Shown piece by piece: positions 1 to 9,503 of a stretch of 64,000 bases of DNA (its first letter is position 1; each line of letters begins with the position of its first letter). Below the pieces are notes generated by a model. It saw only the letters and a list, made by a program, of their open reading frames with translations, was not told the DNA's origin and did not search any database. The stretch comes from Candidatus Azobacteroides pseudotrichonymphae genomovar. CFP2 (lineage in GTDB: Bacteria > Bacteroidota > Bacteroidia > Bacteroidales > Azobacteroidaceae): NCBI RefSeq assembly GCF_000010645.1, contig NC_011565.1:696001-760000 (forward strand), given 5' to 3'. Both the position numbers and the translations under genes were made by a program.

Positions 1-289
1 CATTCTCAGACCTTGAAACTAATTGGATTCACATGTTAGCCTTTGTCGAAATTTGACTAGTTAAAAACTTAATGGTTTTTGGAGTAATATGTTTGATAAT
101 GGAAATTTTTACTTCCCCTATAGGATTTATGAGAAAAGAAGAAGAATTTCCACCGAAGGAAAGGTATTGAAATTTATTGTTAATGATTTTATCTCTTATC
201 TTTTCAAGACTAATTATATTGGACAACATTTCGCATATCTGTAGTTGATTGTAAAAAGGTGTTTTTATATCATTTGTATATTTAGTCAT
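1..289 (-). pseudogene. SRPBCC-like protein gene broken by an in-frame TGA (partial, runs off the left edge)
   Basis: From ATG at 289 there are 86 codons up to a TGA at 29-31. The reading frame then stays open to the window edge and continues as IQLVSRSEN. As I recall them, the Bacteroidales proteins encoded next to pyrE (about 140 residues, SRPBCC/polyketide-cyclase fold) start MTKxxxxIKxxPYxQ and carry NLWIQ at this point, so the TGA sits where Trp (TGG) is expected. The start lies 4 bases after the pyrE stop, which suggests co-transcription. I read it as a pseudogene made by one G-to-A change. It could instead be a truncated but still translated N-terminal half, or a sequencing error. The function of the intact family is not well defined. 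Confidence 0.7.
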
Positions 290-293
290 AAAT

Positions 294-935
294 TTATTTT
301 AGTTGATTCCCCCATTGAGATGGGTTTTTTTTCCATTCTTGAAGAATTTTAATTTCAGATGAATTGATATAATTTGTCTCTAGAGCTTCTTCTAAAACAG
401 TATCATAGTTACAGAGTGCAATCAATTTAACTTTAGCTGCTTTGAATTTTTCTTCAGCGATGAGAAATCCATAAGTAAAAATGGCTACCATTCCTATTAC
501 TTGACATCCTGCATCACGTATAGCTTTAACGGCTCTCAAACTACTTTCTCCTGTAGAAACTAAGTCTTCAATTATTACCACTTTAGCATTTGGTTTCAAA
601 TCACCTTCAATGAGATTTTCTAATCCATGATCTTTGGGGACCGAACGAATATATGTGAAAGGCAGATTTAATTCTTCTGCTATCATTGCTCCTTGAGCAA
701 TTGCTCCTGTGGCTATTCCAGCAATGGAATCTATACTTTCATAATTTTCAAAAATAGTTCGTATCAGCTCTAATTTGATAAAATTGCGGATAGGTGGATG
801 AGAGAGAGTTTTTCTATTATCGCAGTAAATGGGGGATTTCCAGCCCGATGCCCATGTAAAAGGATTAGTGGATTGAAGCTTTATTGCTTTGATATCAAGT
901 AATTTTCTTGCTAATTGTTGTTTTAATATTTTCAT
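294..935 (-). CDS. pyrE: Orotate phosphoribosyltransferase
   Basis: Cytoplasmic enzyme of UMP synthesis that joins orotate to PRPP, giving orotidine 5'-phosphate. The 213-residue product has the PRPP-binding motif VVIIEDLVSTGES at residues 119-131 and the catalytic-loop stretch RSVPKDHG near 97-104, followed by ENLIEG as in Bacteroidetes enzymes. I chose ATG 935 over an upstream in-frame start at 965 because AAGGAGG (940-946) lies just before 935 and the extra ten residues match nothing in the family. Length is normal. The next gene downstream on this strand is a broken SRPBCC-like gene 4 bases away. pyrF and the fused carAB also lie in this window but at distant sites, so the pyrimidine pathway is scattered. 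Confidence 0.96.
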   Translation of the reverse strand: MKILKQQLARKLLDIKAIKLQSTNPFTWASGWKSPIYCDNRKTLSHPPIRNFIKLELIRTIFENYESIDSIAGIATGAIAQGAMIAEELNLPFTYIRSVPKDHGLENLIEGDLKPNAKVVIIEDLVSTGESSLRAVKAIRDAGCQVIGMVAIFTYGFLIAEEKFKAAKVKLIALCNYDTVLEEALETNYINSSEIKILQEWKKNPSQWGNQLK

Positions 936-3010
936 TATTCCTCCTTGTGGATTTAATGATTGCAATTTTTATGGTAGCAATTATCTAAAATAATAATCAA
1001 AAACTAAATTTTTGTCTTTTCATTGCTCAAAAGTAAAAAAACTCGATCTTTTTATAACTGAATTAGATTAACTATAATCATAAAAGAAGCGTTTTTTTAA
1101 GCTATTTATCAAAACTATATATACGATTGTTACCGTTTGCATGCTTTGAACATAGTTTTCACCTTTGTGATAAAGACACTTGTTAGCTTTATTTTAGGAT
1201 GTTCATTCCAATGGAGCCTACTTTCCCATTTATTTCTCAAAATTTACGTTCAAAGCAAGCTAATACGAAAGCTACAGTTAGCAGGAGAAGATTTGTCCAC
1301 CTTTCATTTTTACCCGAATACAGCGTATTCTCCTCTCTTACAAACATAATGACCTCGCTTTCTTCAGAGCTATACTTTCCATAGGGGAAAGAACAGGGAG
1401 AGAGTACAAACAAGATCGATACTAGCTTTTTCAAAAAAGTTTCGTCACTGTTATTGCTCAAAGATAAAAAATAAATAAAAAATCCAGCAAAAATTATTTG
1501 TTCTCTCATTTAAGTTATCAATGAAAAAAATATTATTTAGGTAATAAAAAACTAAAATAATACCTACTATTCGATTGGAAAGGAATGGCTATGATTCTAT
1601 TGTTTCTTTAATTTTTTGAAAAATTAATAAATAATAGCAGACTACAAATTATAATTATGTCTACTTTAGGTGTTTTAGCAAAAAACCTATTCCTATCCTA
1701 CGCAGGTAGTATAAGATTATGCTTCTTACATTTATCTTTGTTTTGGGCTCCTTTCTCCCCCCCCCACCTTCCACCTCCTCTCTTCTCCTCTTCATAGCTC
1801 TTCTTCAGGCCTGATTATTGTCTTTCGTCACCCTGTTGTAAAATCTCTTTGTGCTTCTCTTCTGCATGTTTGTTCATCTTCAGTGGAGCGTCTGAGTTTA
1901 TGTTCGGGTGTCACCGACTTCTTAAATGATGTAGTTAACCATTCTATACGGAATCAAAAACTTACATTTCATGATTATTAGATGAATCTCCACTGATATT
2001 CTTCTTCATTGTTTTAGACTTTGGATAGCGAGTTTTTTAGCAGTTTATCTTAAAGAGACAACGTTGGACTTCAGGGTTAGTTTGGTTGTAATGGTATATT
2101 TTGTAGGAGAGCTTTTCTTTTTTCTTATTTATATTCTCATCTTATTTGCAATATCAGCTAGTCAATGAATAGTTTTTCTCCATTTCACTTTTGACTATCA
2201 ATCTTCTCAATTTTTACCCATGAGATTTTTCTGACTTATATGCCAGTCTCTCCATCTATCAGATAGATAGTTATTCACATTCTCTATTTTTAGAGCCTTA
2301 GCTCTTCTCATCCTAATAATAGGTCGATAATCCTGTGACAGTTATATATATAGTATATATGTTTGAGCTCCGAATTAACAGGGGGTCAGTGGACTTGTCT
2401 TCCGCATCCATTTTATGTGCCCTTTTATATTGATGCTCTTGCCAAAATGCGGGAGTATATTATTGGTACGATAGAAGCCCATTCATGTCATTTTTCATAT
2501 CATGGATATTATCATCGTATAGAGCCTCTGTGTCCCTATCTGGTATTTATTGTTAGTAAGACCAAGTCCCTCCTTTTCAATCCTTCTTTATTCTTTTAGG
2601 TGTCTTCAACGTCTCTGAGCTTTATATCATGTTTCTTTTACTGTTTTCTATAGTTTAGGGCTAGTTTTTTTAAAATCAAACAAGTAAAGAAGATGAAGAT
2701 TTTTTTCTCTGAAAAAAGTTTTTTTTAAAACATAATATTATTAGTTCAATAAACTCGTCATCTGTATAGTTTCCAATTCACAGGGGATTAATTATGAATG
2801 TATGCTCTTGTGTTGTTTTTTTCTGAAATAGGAACAAAATCCCTTATTATAAAGGATAAAGGAGCTATCTATAGTATAGCCATGTATTTTTTGAAATCGA
2901 TATATTATTCTAAAGTAAAAAATTCTTTGTTATGCTAATAAATTTTAGCAAAAGCAAAACAAAGTATAAAGATAAAAATTAAATTTGCATTGTTATTAGT
3001 TTTGAAAAAT
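936..3010. other. About 2 kb without an intact gene; possible decayed coding sequence
   Basis: No open frame here gives a recognisable protein. The first part (to about 1550) is AT-rich, with one 90-codon minus-strand frame (1237-1509) that has hydrophobic ends. At 1750-1800 there is a pyrimidine-rich tract with nine or more consecutive C. After it, a plus-strand stretch ending at 1981 reads as plausible protein (VVKSLCASLLHVC and GVTDFLNDVVNHSI). A hydrophobic stretch follows in another frame near 2030-2160, then a 78-codon frame at 2363-2599. Base composition is less AT-rich from 1750 to 2600 than around it. This pattern fits a gene decaying by frameshifts, but I cannot name it. Confidence 0.4.
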
Positions 3011-3084
3011 GGCCGCGTAGCTCAACTGAATAGAGTAGCTGACTACGGATCAGCCGGTTACAGGTTTGAATCCTGTCGCGGTCA
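3011..3084 (+). tRNA. tRNA-Arg (anticodon ACG)
   Basis: A full cloverleaf can be drawn: acceptor GGCCGCG pairs with CGCGGTC (one G-U), the anticodon arm is GCTGA-CTACGGA-TCAGC with ACG at the anticodon, and the T arm is ACAGG-TTTGAAT-CCTGT. The ACG anticodon is normally edited to ICG and reads CGU, CGC and CGA. CCA is not fully encoded. A TAnnTTTG-like box (TAGTTTTG, 2997-3004) sits immediately upstream, but no good -33 TTG is present at the right distance. The gene runs toward miaB, which is on the opposite strand and ends 15 bases further on. Confidence 0.95.
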
Positions 3085-3098
3085 CAAAGCAAAAACGA

Positions 3099-4448
3099 TT
3101 ATAATTTTGGATCGCCAAATAAAGTAGCAGCAGAAGCTTTTTTAATTTCAACTAACACTTTCTCGCCAATATGGTAATTTTTTCTAGGGAATAGAACAAT
3201 TTTATTTTGTAAAGTTCTCCCAAACAGTTGTTCTCGGGAACGTTTAGAAAAACCTTCTATTAATATTTCCATTGTTTTCCCAATATTTTCTTTATTTTTC
3301 ATGAGAGATATTTTTAATTGTAGGGTAATGATTTCATTCAAACGTCTGATTTTTACTTCTTCTGGAACATTATCGGGAAGATAACGAGAGGCATAAGTTT
3401 CCGGACGTTCTGAATATTTGAACATAAATGCCGAATCAAAACCAACTTCTTTCATGAGAGAAAGCGTTTTTTTATGATCTTCCTCTGTTTCGGATGGAAA
3501 GCCACAAAATAAATCTGTTGAAATACTTACTTCGGGGACAATTTTTCGAATAGATGTTACTCGTTGCAAATACCATTCTCGTGTATATTTTCGATTCATA
3601 GCTCTTAGGATTTTAGAACTTCCCGATTGGATTGGTAAATGAATGTGTTTGCAAATATTATTGTATTTGGCAATCACTCTTAAAGTTTCGTCTCCCATAT
3701 CCTTAGGATGAGAAGTGGTAAAACGAATACGCATTTCAGGTGCATTCAAAGCTACTAATTCCAGTAAATGTGGAAAATCTGTAATGTTCTCATTTTTATA
3801 AAAATAGGAATTTACATTTTGTCCTAAGAGTATTACTTCTTTATATCCTTGTTCTTTTAAAATGTGTAATTCATTCAAAATACTCTTTGGATCACGACTC
3901 CTTTCTCTACCACGAGTATAAGGGACAATGCAATAGGAACAAAAATTATTACAACCTCTTATGATGGAAATAAAACCAGAAATTTTAATTCTTGATAATT
4001 TTAAGGGGACAATACCTTTGTAAACTTCAGTAGATGATAAGTTTATGTTGATAGCTTTTGCTCCTTTTTCAACCGTTCCTATTAAGTGAGGTAAATCCAT
4101 ATAAGAATCTGGTCCAACTACAAGATCAACATGATATTGTTGTATCAATGTTTCCCTTATTCTTTTTGCCATACAACCTAATACACCAATGATAAGCTGA
4201 TTCCTTTTTTTTTTTAAGGATTGAAAATATTGTAGTCGAGAAAATATTTTTTTTTCTGCATTTTCTCTAACGGAACAAGTATTTATCAAAACGACATCAG
4301 CCTCCAATATATTTTCAGTATATTCAAAACCATCCATTTGCACAATAGCGATTACGATTTCGCTATCAGCAATGTTCATTTGACATCCATAAGTTTCGAT
4401 GAATATCCTTCGAATATTATTGTCAGTTGACAATTTTTCTTCGAACAT
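3099..4448 (-). CDS. miaB: tRNA-2-methylthio-N6-dimethylallyladenosine synthase
   Basis: Radical-SAM methylthiotransferase that converts i6A37 to ms2i6A37 in tRNAs reading codons that begin with U. The 449-residue product shows the three N-terminal cluster cysteines (C22 in YGCQMN, C58 in NTCSVRE, C92 in GCMA). The radical-SAM CxxxCxxC follows (C166, C170, C173 in RGCNNFCSYC), then VPYTRGRERSR and a C-terminal TRAM-like region ending near LFGDPKL. The RGRERSR context and the three N-terminal Cys point to MiaB rather than RimO or MtaB. Start is ATG 4448; length is normal. The gene stands alone between tRNA-Arg and a 750-base gap. Confidence 0.95.
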   Translation of the reverse strand: MFEEKLSTDNNIRRIFIETYGCQMNIADSEIVIAIVQMDGFEYTENILEADVVLINTCSVRENAEKKIFSRLQYFQSLKKKRNQLIIGVLGCMAKRIRETLIQQYHVDLVVGPDSYMDLPHLIGTVEKGAKAININLSSTEVYKGIVPLKLSRIKISGFISIIRGCNNFCSYCIVPYTRGRERSRDPKSILNELHILKEQGYKEVILLGQNVNSYFYKNENITDFPHLLELVALNAPEMRIRFTTSHPKDMGDETLRVIAKYNNICKHIHLPIQSGSSKILRAMNRKYTREWYLQRVTSIRKIVPEVSISTDLFCGFPSETEEDHKKTLSLMKEVGFDSAFMFKYSERPETYASRYLPDNVPEEVKIRRLNEIITLQLKISLMKNKENIGKTMEILIEGFSKRSREQLFGRTLQNKIVLFPRKNYHIGEKVLVEIKKASAATLFGDPKL

Positions 4449-5199
4449 ATTTTTTGAAAAGATTCGTGGTCACAAGTTAGGGATTTTTTTGCAAAATCTT
4501 TTGTAGTATAAAAACAATTATGCATTAAAAATATATTTCTTACACAATGCTGTCAGGTCGAAAGTTATTCATTATATATAAATTGAATAAATAGATGGTG
4601 GAATGTAGTAGTGAACTTTGTCAGGGGGAAACTGGGAGAGGAATGGTTACATTGTAATGATTTGTAAAAATTAACGTTAGTTAATTTTAAGTAACCTGTT
4701 GAATGTTTCTTTCAGAACTATTCGGAATTTTAGAACAATACCAGCGGATTTTTTAAAATTGAAAAATTTTGAAAAGAATAAGTATGTACAGTTATTATTT
4801 TTTTAAGAAAACTTTCATTGGAAAACTATTCATACTATTACCTACTTGTTTTCGGTATGATGGATGTGTAATGAATTCCGAGAGGGGTCAATAGGAGAGA
4901 GATTGATAAAGAAATAGTTTAAAAAAGAAATGAGACATTTAGCTGGGATGTTTAGCTTTTATTTTGGTATAGAGATTGCACATGTACAGAGTTGAAATGG
5001 GAAATGGGATTGCTTTATTGAATGACAGTAAATATGAGATGAAAACTTTGGCATATCAGTACAACAGATATGAAAATTCATAACGGACTAAGTAAATATT
5101 ATATCTGTACTGGCTATGTCAATAATTCATCAGTAAACTTCCTTTTAGGAAAGTTGTATATTTGACATTTTTGAAAAAATTATAGAACTTAGAAGAGTT
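4449..5199. other. 750-base intergenic stretch, no gene seen
   Basis: AT-rich and full of stops in all frames. A short protein-like run (LSELFGILEQYQRIF, near 4715-4755) is isolated. AAACTTCC and GGAAAGTT near 5136-5154 can form a small hairpin, and TATATTTG at 5157-5164 fits the Bacteroidetes -7 box TAnnTTTG about 35 bases before the next gene. No TTG is found 20 bases before it, so I list the promoter only as possible. Confidence 0.5.
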
Positions 5200-5562
5200 A
5201 TGAATTGGTCTGATTATGTTCCTTTACTGATTGTTTTCGTAGTTGTTTTTCGTTCAGTAACGAAAGCGACTAGAGAAAAGAAACGAGATACAATGAAAAC
5301 AGACGTGCCTCACTATAAGAGTGAAAAGGAAATGTATTCTCCAGATACTTCTACTAAAAAAAGGACTGCTAAAAATAAAAGTACGATGCAAGCAAAAGCT
5401 ATTCGAGCAGTTGAGCCGAAAACTTTTTCTACAATTGATGATACTGTGTGCATGGAGATGGAAAGTTTGAATAATGATTTTTTCCCTATTAAGAATATAG
5501 ATGAAATTCGTCGCATGATTGTTTATGCGGAGATTTTTAAGAAAGGATTTTATGATAATTAA
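5200..5562 (+). CDS. Small conserved Bacteroidales protein, N-terminal membrane segment
   Basis: The function is unknown. The 120-residue product starts MNWSDYVPLLIVFVVVF, a single membrane-spanning or signal-anchor segment (residues 6-18). A long basic, Ser/Thr/Lys-rich low-complexity middle follows (about 25-75). The acidic C-terminal end contains NIDEIRRMIVYAEIFKK. That tail resembles the IRSxDExRRAIIxSEIL tail I associate with small Bacteroides proteins encoded just before a polyprenyl synthetase and tatD, and the same two genes follow here. The conserved position and tail support a real gene; the middle is probably free to vary. I assign no biochemical role. Confidence 0.75.
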   Translation: MNWSDYVPLLIVFVVVFRSVTKATREKKRDTMKTDVPHYKSEKEMYSPDTSTKKRTAKNKSTMQAKAIRAVEPKTFSTIDDTVCMEMESLNNDFFPIKNIDEIRRMIVYAEIFKKGFYDN

Positions 5563-5661
5563 AATTTGAAAGAGTGATGAAATGAACGATTAGAGACTTG
5601 TCACATAAGTGACTATTTATATTTCATTTTTTCAGGATTAGATCTTTTATATATTGTTACT

Positions 5662-5723
5662 TTTCAAATCTTTCAAATCTTTCAAATCTTTCAAATCTTT
5701 CAAATCTTTCAAATCTTTCAAAG
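5662..5723 (+). repeat. 9-bp tandem repeat, six copies plus a partial seventh, before the polyprenyl synthase start
   Basis: The unit TTTCAAATC is repeated perfectly six times from 5662 to 5715 and followed by TTTCAAAG. The array ends 7 bases before the ATG at 5731, with only an A-run between. TTACTTTTC lies just before the array and resembles a -7 box, so the array would fall in the 5' untranslated leader. Copy-number change would shift the promoter-to-start spacing or the leader length but not the reading frame. Confidence 0.97.
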
Positions 5724-5730
5724 AAAAAAA

Positions 5731-6696
5731 ATGAACTATCAAGAGGCATTACCACTTATTACAAAGAAGATTGCTGAAATATCTTATCCTAAACAACCGA
5801 AAGAACTTTACGAGCCTATGATTTATCTTTTGTCTATGAAAGGGAAAAGAATTCGTCCTATATTTACACTCATGGCTTGTCGTTTGTTTCAGGAAAATAT
5901 AAAATGTGCCATAGATGTGGCATTGGCTTGGGAAATCTTTCATAATTTTACTCTGATGCATGATGATATTATAGATAATGCCTTCTTAAGAAGAGGACAG
6001 TCAACCGTCCATACAAAATGGAATAAAACAATAGCACTTCTTGCCGGTGATTCTATGCTGATACTTGCTTATAAATATATAGCTAAGTCACCTCTACAAT
6101 ATAGAGATATTCTATTACACTTATTTTCTTCTATTGCTGCAAAGGTTTGTGAAGGACAAGCATACGATATGTTATTGGAAAATCGTTTAGATGTTCGTAA
6201 AAAGGAATATCTGGAATTAGTTCGTCTTAAAACAGCTACACTGTTATCTGCCTGTTTGTATTCGGGAGCTATTGTAGGTGGAGCAAGTGGACAAGATGCA
6301 AAATTCTTGCAAGATTTTGGTATCAATTTAGGCATTGCTTTTCAAATACAAGATGATATGCTAGACGTATATGGGAATAGTTCTTTTGGCAAAGAGATAG
6401 GTAGTGATATTTTTTCGAATAGGAGAACGTACTTACTCATAAATGCCTTAAATATTTGTGATGAAATGGAACGAAAGGAATTGCTCTTTTGGTTAAATGA
6501 AAAAGAACAAAAAGAAGAAAAAATCACGGCTATTATTTCTTTATATGACAAGATGGAAATAAAGAAAAAAACTTGTAGAACAATAGAAAGTTATTACAGA
6601 CGAGCGTTGTTCTCTTTAAAAAAAGTAAATGTTGAAGAAGAAAAAAAGGTAGACTTAGTCGAGTTAACAAAAGAATTGATGAATAGGACATCTTAG
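5731..6696 (+). CDS. ispB: Polyprenyl diphosphate synthase (octaprenyl/heptaprenyl type)
   Basis: Trans-prenyltransferase that adds isopentenyl diphosphate units to an allylic diphosphate to give the long side chain of quinones. The 321-residue product has both aspartate-rich motifs: DDIID at residues 78-82 followed by NAFLRRG, and DDMLD at 208-212. It also has the early KGKRIRP substrate-binding stretch (37-43). Residues just before the first motif (IFHNFTLMH) include bulky side chains, so the chain length is hard to predict. I use ispB as the usual symbol; the exact product is inferred. It lies between the small Bacteroidales protein and tatD on the same strand, and a tandem-repeat array replaces a normal leader. 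Confidence 0.9.
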   Translation: MNYQEALPLITKKIAEISYPKQPKELYEPMIYLLSMKGKRIRPIFTLMACRLFQENIKCAIDVALAWEIFHNFTLMHDDIIDNAFLRRGQSTVHTKWNKTIALLAGDSMLILAYKYIAKSPLQYRDILLHLFSSIAAKVCEGQAYDMLLENRLDVRKKEYLELVRLKTATLLSACLYSGAIVGGASGQDAKFLQDFGINLGIAFQIQDDMLDVYGNSSFGKEIGSDIFSNRRTYLLINALNICDEMERKELLFWLNEKEQKEEKITAIISLYDKMEIKKKTCRTIESYYRRALFSLKKVNVEEEKKVDLVELTKELMNRTS

Positions 6697-6862
6697 GTCA
6701 TAATGGTAATTATATATTTTTTCATTTTATTCATGGTCATGGTTAGGACTTCTTATAAATTTATGATAGTGAAGGAGATGTGTTTTTAGATAATCAGAGG
6801 TGTGAAAATATGTAAAATATTAAAGTACATGTGATTTCACTTTCAAGAAAGAAAATAACTAA

Positions 6863-7633
6863 ATGTTTTTAGTTGATACGCATACACATCTTTCTCTTGA
6901 AATATTCGATTTTGATATTCAGGAGGTAGTCCGAAGAGCATTCGTGGAGGGAGTAAAAAAGTTTTGTATCCCTAATATCGATTTGATTTCTATTCCTTAT
7001 GTAAATGCTCTATGCAATAGGTTTCCTTGTGTTTGTTTTTCTATGATGGGTTTGCATCCAACAAGTATCAATACAGACTATAGGAAAGATTTGATTGTTG
7101 TCCGGAGAGAATTGAAAAAACGAAAACACATTGCGATAGGGGAAATTGGAATTGATTTTTATTGGGATAAAACATATGCCAAAGAGCAAATAGAGGCCTT
7201 TGAAGAGCAGCTAAATTTGGGTATCGAATGGAATTTGCCAATTGTTATTCACGCACGTGAATCTTTTTTACAGATTTTTGAAAGTCTGTACAAAGTGGGG
7301 ATAAACAAGTTGCGGGGTGTATTTCATAGTTTTGTTGGAGATCAAAAAAATTTGGAAGAAATTTTGAAATTTGAAAATTTTATGATAGGAATTAACGGTT
7401 CAATTACTTATAAGAATGCTGAGTTGCAAAAATACTTATCTCTTGTACCTATTGAAAAAATCCTCTTAGAAACGGACGCTCCTTATCTTACTCCTGTTCC
7501 TCTTAGAGGTAAGAGAAACGAGCCTGCTTACATCGTTTATACAGTACAAAAAGTAGCAGAGATTTATAATTTATCTCTTGAAGTCATTGCAGAAAAAACA
7601 ACAAACAACGCCAAGAGATTGTTCGATATTTGA
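6863..7633 (+). CDS. tatD: TatD family metal-dependent deoxyribonuclease
   Basis: Member of the TatD/YcfH amidohydrolase superfamily, TIM-barrel metal enzymes with 3'-5' exonuclease activity in studied cases. The 256-residue product keeps the metal ligands in order: DTHTHL (H7, H9), GEIGIDFYW (E94), VIHARES (H130), VFHSF (H155) and ETDAPYL (D205). Start is ATG 6863. The family cannot be split further by eye, so TatD here means the family. It follows the polyprenyl synthase by 166 bases and precedes tRNA-Ser by 23 bases on the same strand, so the tRNA may be read from the tatD transcript. Confidence 0.92.
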   Translation: MFLVDTHTHLSLEIFDFDIQEVVRRAFVEGVKKFCIPNIDLISIPYVNALCNRFPCVCFSMMGLHPTSINTDYRKDLIVVRRELKKRKHIAIGEIGIDFYWDKTYAKEQIEAFEEQLNLGIEWNLPIVIHARESFLQIFESLYKVGINKLRGVFHSFVGDQKNLEEILKFENFMIGINGSITYKNAELQKYLSLVPIEKILLETDAPYLTPVPLRGKRNEPAYIVYTVQKVAEIYNLSLEVIAEKTTNNAKRLFDI

Positions 7634-7656
7634 TTTCTAATTATTTTAGAAAGATA

Positions 7657-7744
7657 GGAGAGGTGCTCGAGTGGTTAAAGAGGCATGTTTGGAAAGCATG
7701 TATGCCTTAAAAAGGCATCGCAGGTTCGAATCCTGTTCTCTCCG
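7657..7744 (+). tRNA. tRNA-Ser (anticodon GGA)
   Basis: Class II tRNA with the long variable arm typical of serine (ATGCCTTAAAAAGGCAT). Acceptor GGAGAGG pairs with TCTCTCC (one G-U), the anticodon arm is CATGT-TTGGAAA-GCATG giving GGA, and the T arm is GCAGG-TTCGAAT-CCTGT. The discriminator is G and CCA is not encoded. No separate promoter box is visible in the 23 bases after tatD. Confidence 0.96.
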
Positions 7745-9386
7745 CTTTATTATTTACTATTAAGGATTTTGTGATTTTATAAATATTTTTCTTTGTATGG
7801 AATTTGGTCAAAAGTTCAATGTTGATGAATTGTTATGCTAAGTATAGGGAGTATTTATTAAGTAATAAAAATGAAATTTATGTTGTTTTAGAGTATATTG
7901 TTTCCTTGATTATTATTTCAAATAATAATTCATAAATCTTTGTCAGAAATCGAATCAAAATGGGATTTAGAGAAAGGAAGACTTAGAAAATGTTAAACGT
8001 AATGCACAAGTCTGGTTTGTATGTTGCAAACCTTATTGCATCAAATATTTTAGCAAGATGTACGAAAAATCTTTTAATTAGAATTATTGCAATTAAAGCC
8101 ATTGAAATACTTTTAACTTTACATCGGTAGAAATTTGTTATTTTTTTTAGTTAACTAAAGAATGTGCCTGATTGATTTTCGGATATTACTTTTAGTTCAA
8201 ATTTTACTTTTCTACTTATTACGGCTTATTGTTTATCGCAAGTATCTTTATACTTTCGCTTTTTAAATAAATGTTGGTATTTGTTGTCGTGATGTCTCTC
8301 ACTTTTTGTGAGTTGTTCTTCTTTCGTTTTTATCAACTTCTTTATATTTTTTATATAAAGTGCAAGTTTAAAGGATATAATAATTGAATTGTAAAATTTA
8401 TGCCCCTTAAAAAAATATCTAATAGAGTTATTGCGTAGTATTTTTGGTATAAATTTATCTATACCTTTTTTAAAGGTAGTTTCAAGTGATTCTATATTGT
8501 TTTATTTTTTGATTTTATCTTTTAGCATTTAGATAAATGCGGTACAATAATGTATTGTTTCGTTATATTTTGGATTTGAGAAATAATATTGTTATGATAA
8601 TTTGTCTTTCTATAAATTTGATTTTTTTTTAGAAATTTGTCATTCATATGATTTCATTTGTTTTCAAATAATTTCTAATTCTGAATATTGTTAATTATAG
8701 TTGGACTATCGTTTTCTAAAAAACCTTGATGAGTACCGAGTACCAGCGAGTATTTGATATGTCTACAGGGGCAAAAACTAACCAAGTAATTATTAAATAA
8801 TTCTCTTTTGATATAAGCCTTTTCTTCTCTTTTATACGGATGAAAAATTAAGGAGTACAATAAAAAAGGAGCTTTCTCGGTCAAATTGCCTTTTACAATT
8901 ATTCTAGAAGAGAAGATGTTTGGAGATGATGATGAGCTGTCAACTTTATTTTTTAATGATCCATCGTTTTTTAAAGAAGATGGTAGGCTTTGTGAGAGGA
9001 GAGGTTTTTTTAAGAATTAGTTTGTGCATAAATGGAGGACGGTGAATGATTTCTAGAGCATTATTCCATAACATAATCCTTCAATACTCTTGGGTATAAG
9101 TTTTTTGGCGTGTGTAAAACTTTGTATGTGCAAAGAATCGATATTTTTCCGAAATCTCTATTTATAACTTTTTTAATAGAGAGTTCATGAAATTTGACTG
9201 CTATTTATGTAGAGTTGTTTTTCTTTCTATATCACATATCCAGAGTTAAGAATCAACTAAAATTAGTTAATGGACGTTATAATACTATTATTGAATTTTA
9301 GTCAGTAATCAATAATACTATATATTTAATACTATATATATGCCAGCATATATTTAAATATAAAGGATGCTAAAAATTTTTTCTAT
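7745..9386. other. 1.6 kb without an intact gene
   Basis: Very AT-rich, with stops in all frames over most of its length. Two short frames stand out. The first is a 69-codon minus-strand frame at 8675-8884. The second is a 34-codon plus-strand frame from ATG 8916 to 9020, beginning MFGDDDELSTLFFNDPSFF and followed by KEDGRLCERR, which looks protein-like but matches nothing I know. Runs of T and short duplications are common. I see no tRNA or convincing structured RNA. The region could be a gene remnant between tRNA-Ser and recR. Confidence 0.4.
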
Positions 9387-9463
9387 GATTATTGATTATT
9401 GATTATTGATTATTGATTATTGATTATTGATCATGGATCATGGATTATGGATTATGGATTATT
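9387..9463 (+). repeat. 7-bp tandem repeat, eleven units, after the recR 3' end
   Basis: Six perfect GATTATT units (9387-9428) are followed by GATCATG twice, GATTATG twice and GATTATT once, all in the same 7-base phase. The paired variant units suggest stepwise local duplication after single base changes. The array ends 40 bases from the recR stop, downstream of recR on its strand. Confidence 0.96.
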
Positions 9464-9503
9464 AATCTTTATAATGTTTTAGATCTGAGGTAAATCGATA
9501 TTA

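Noticed and set aside
29..31. TGA read as tryptophan (code change)
   Set aside because: Other genes use TGG for Trp and end in TGA, and an RF2 gene is present. One broken gene does not support recoding.
1237..1509. 90-codon minus-strand frame as a gene
   Set aside because: Hydrophobic ends alone are weak evidence in AT-rich DNA, with no match to known families and no clear ribosome site.
2363..2599. 78-codon frame as a gene
   Set aside because: No family features, no promoter; more likely part of a decayed region.
5662..9463. CRISPR array from the short repeats
   Set aside because: Units are 7 and 9 bp, directly adjacent, with no spacers and no cas genes.
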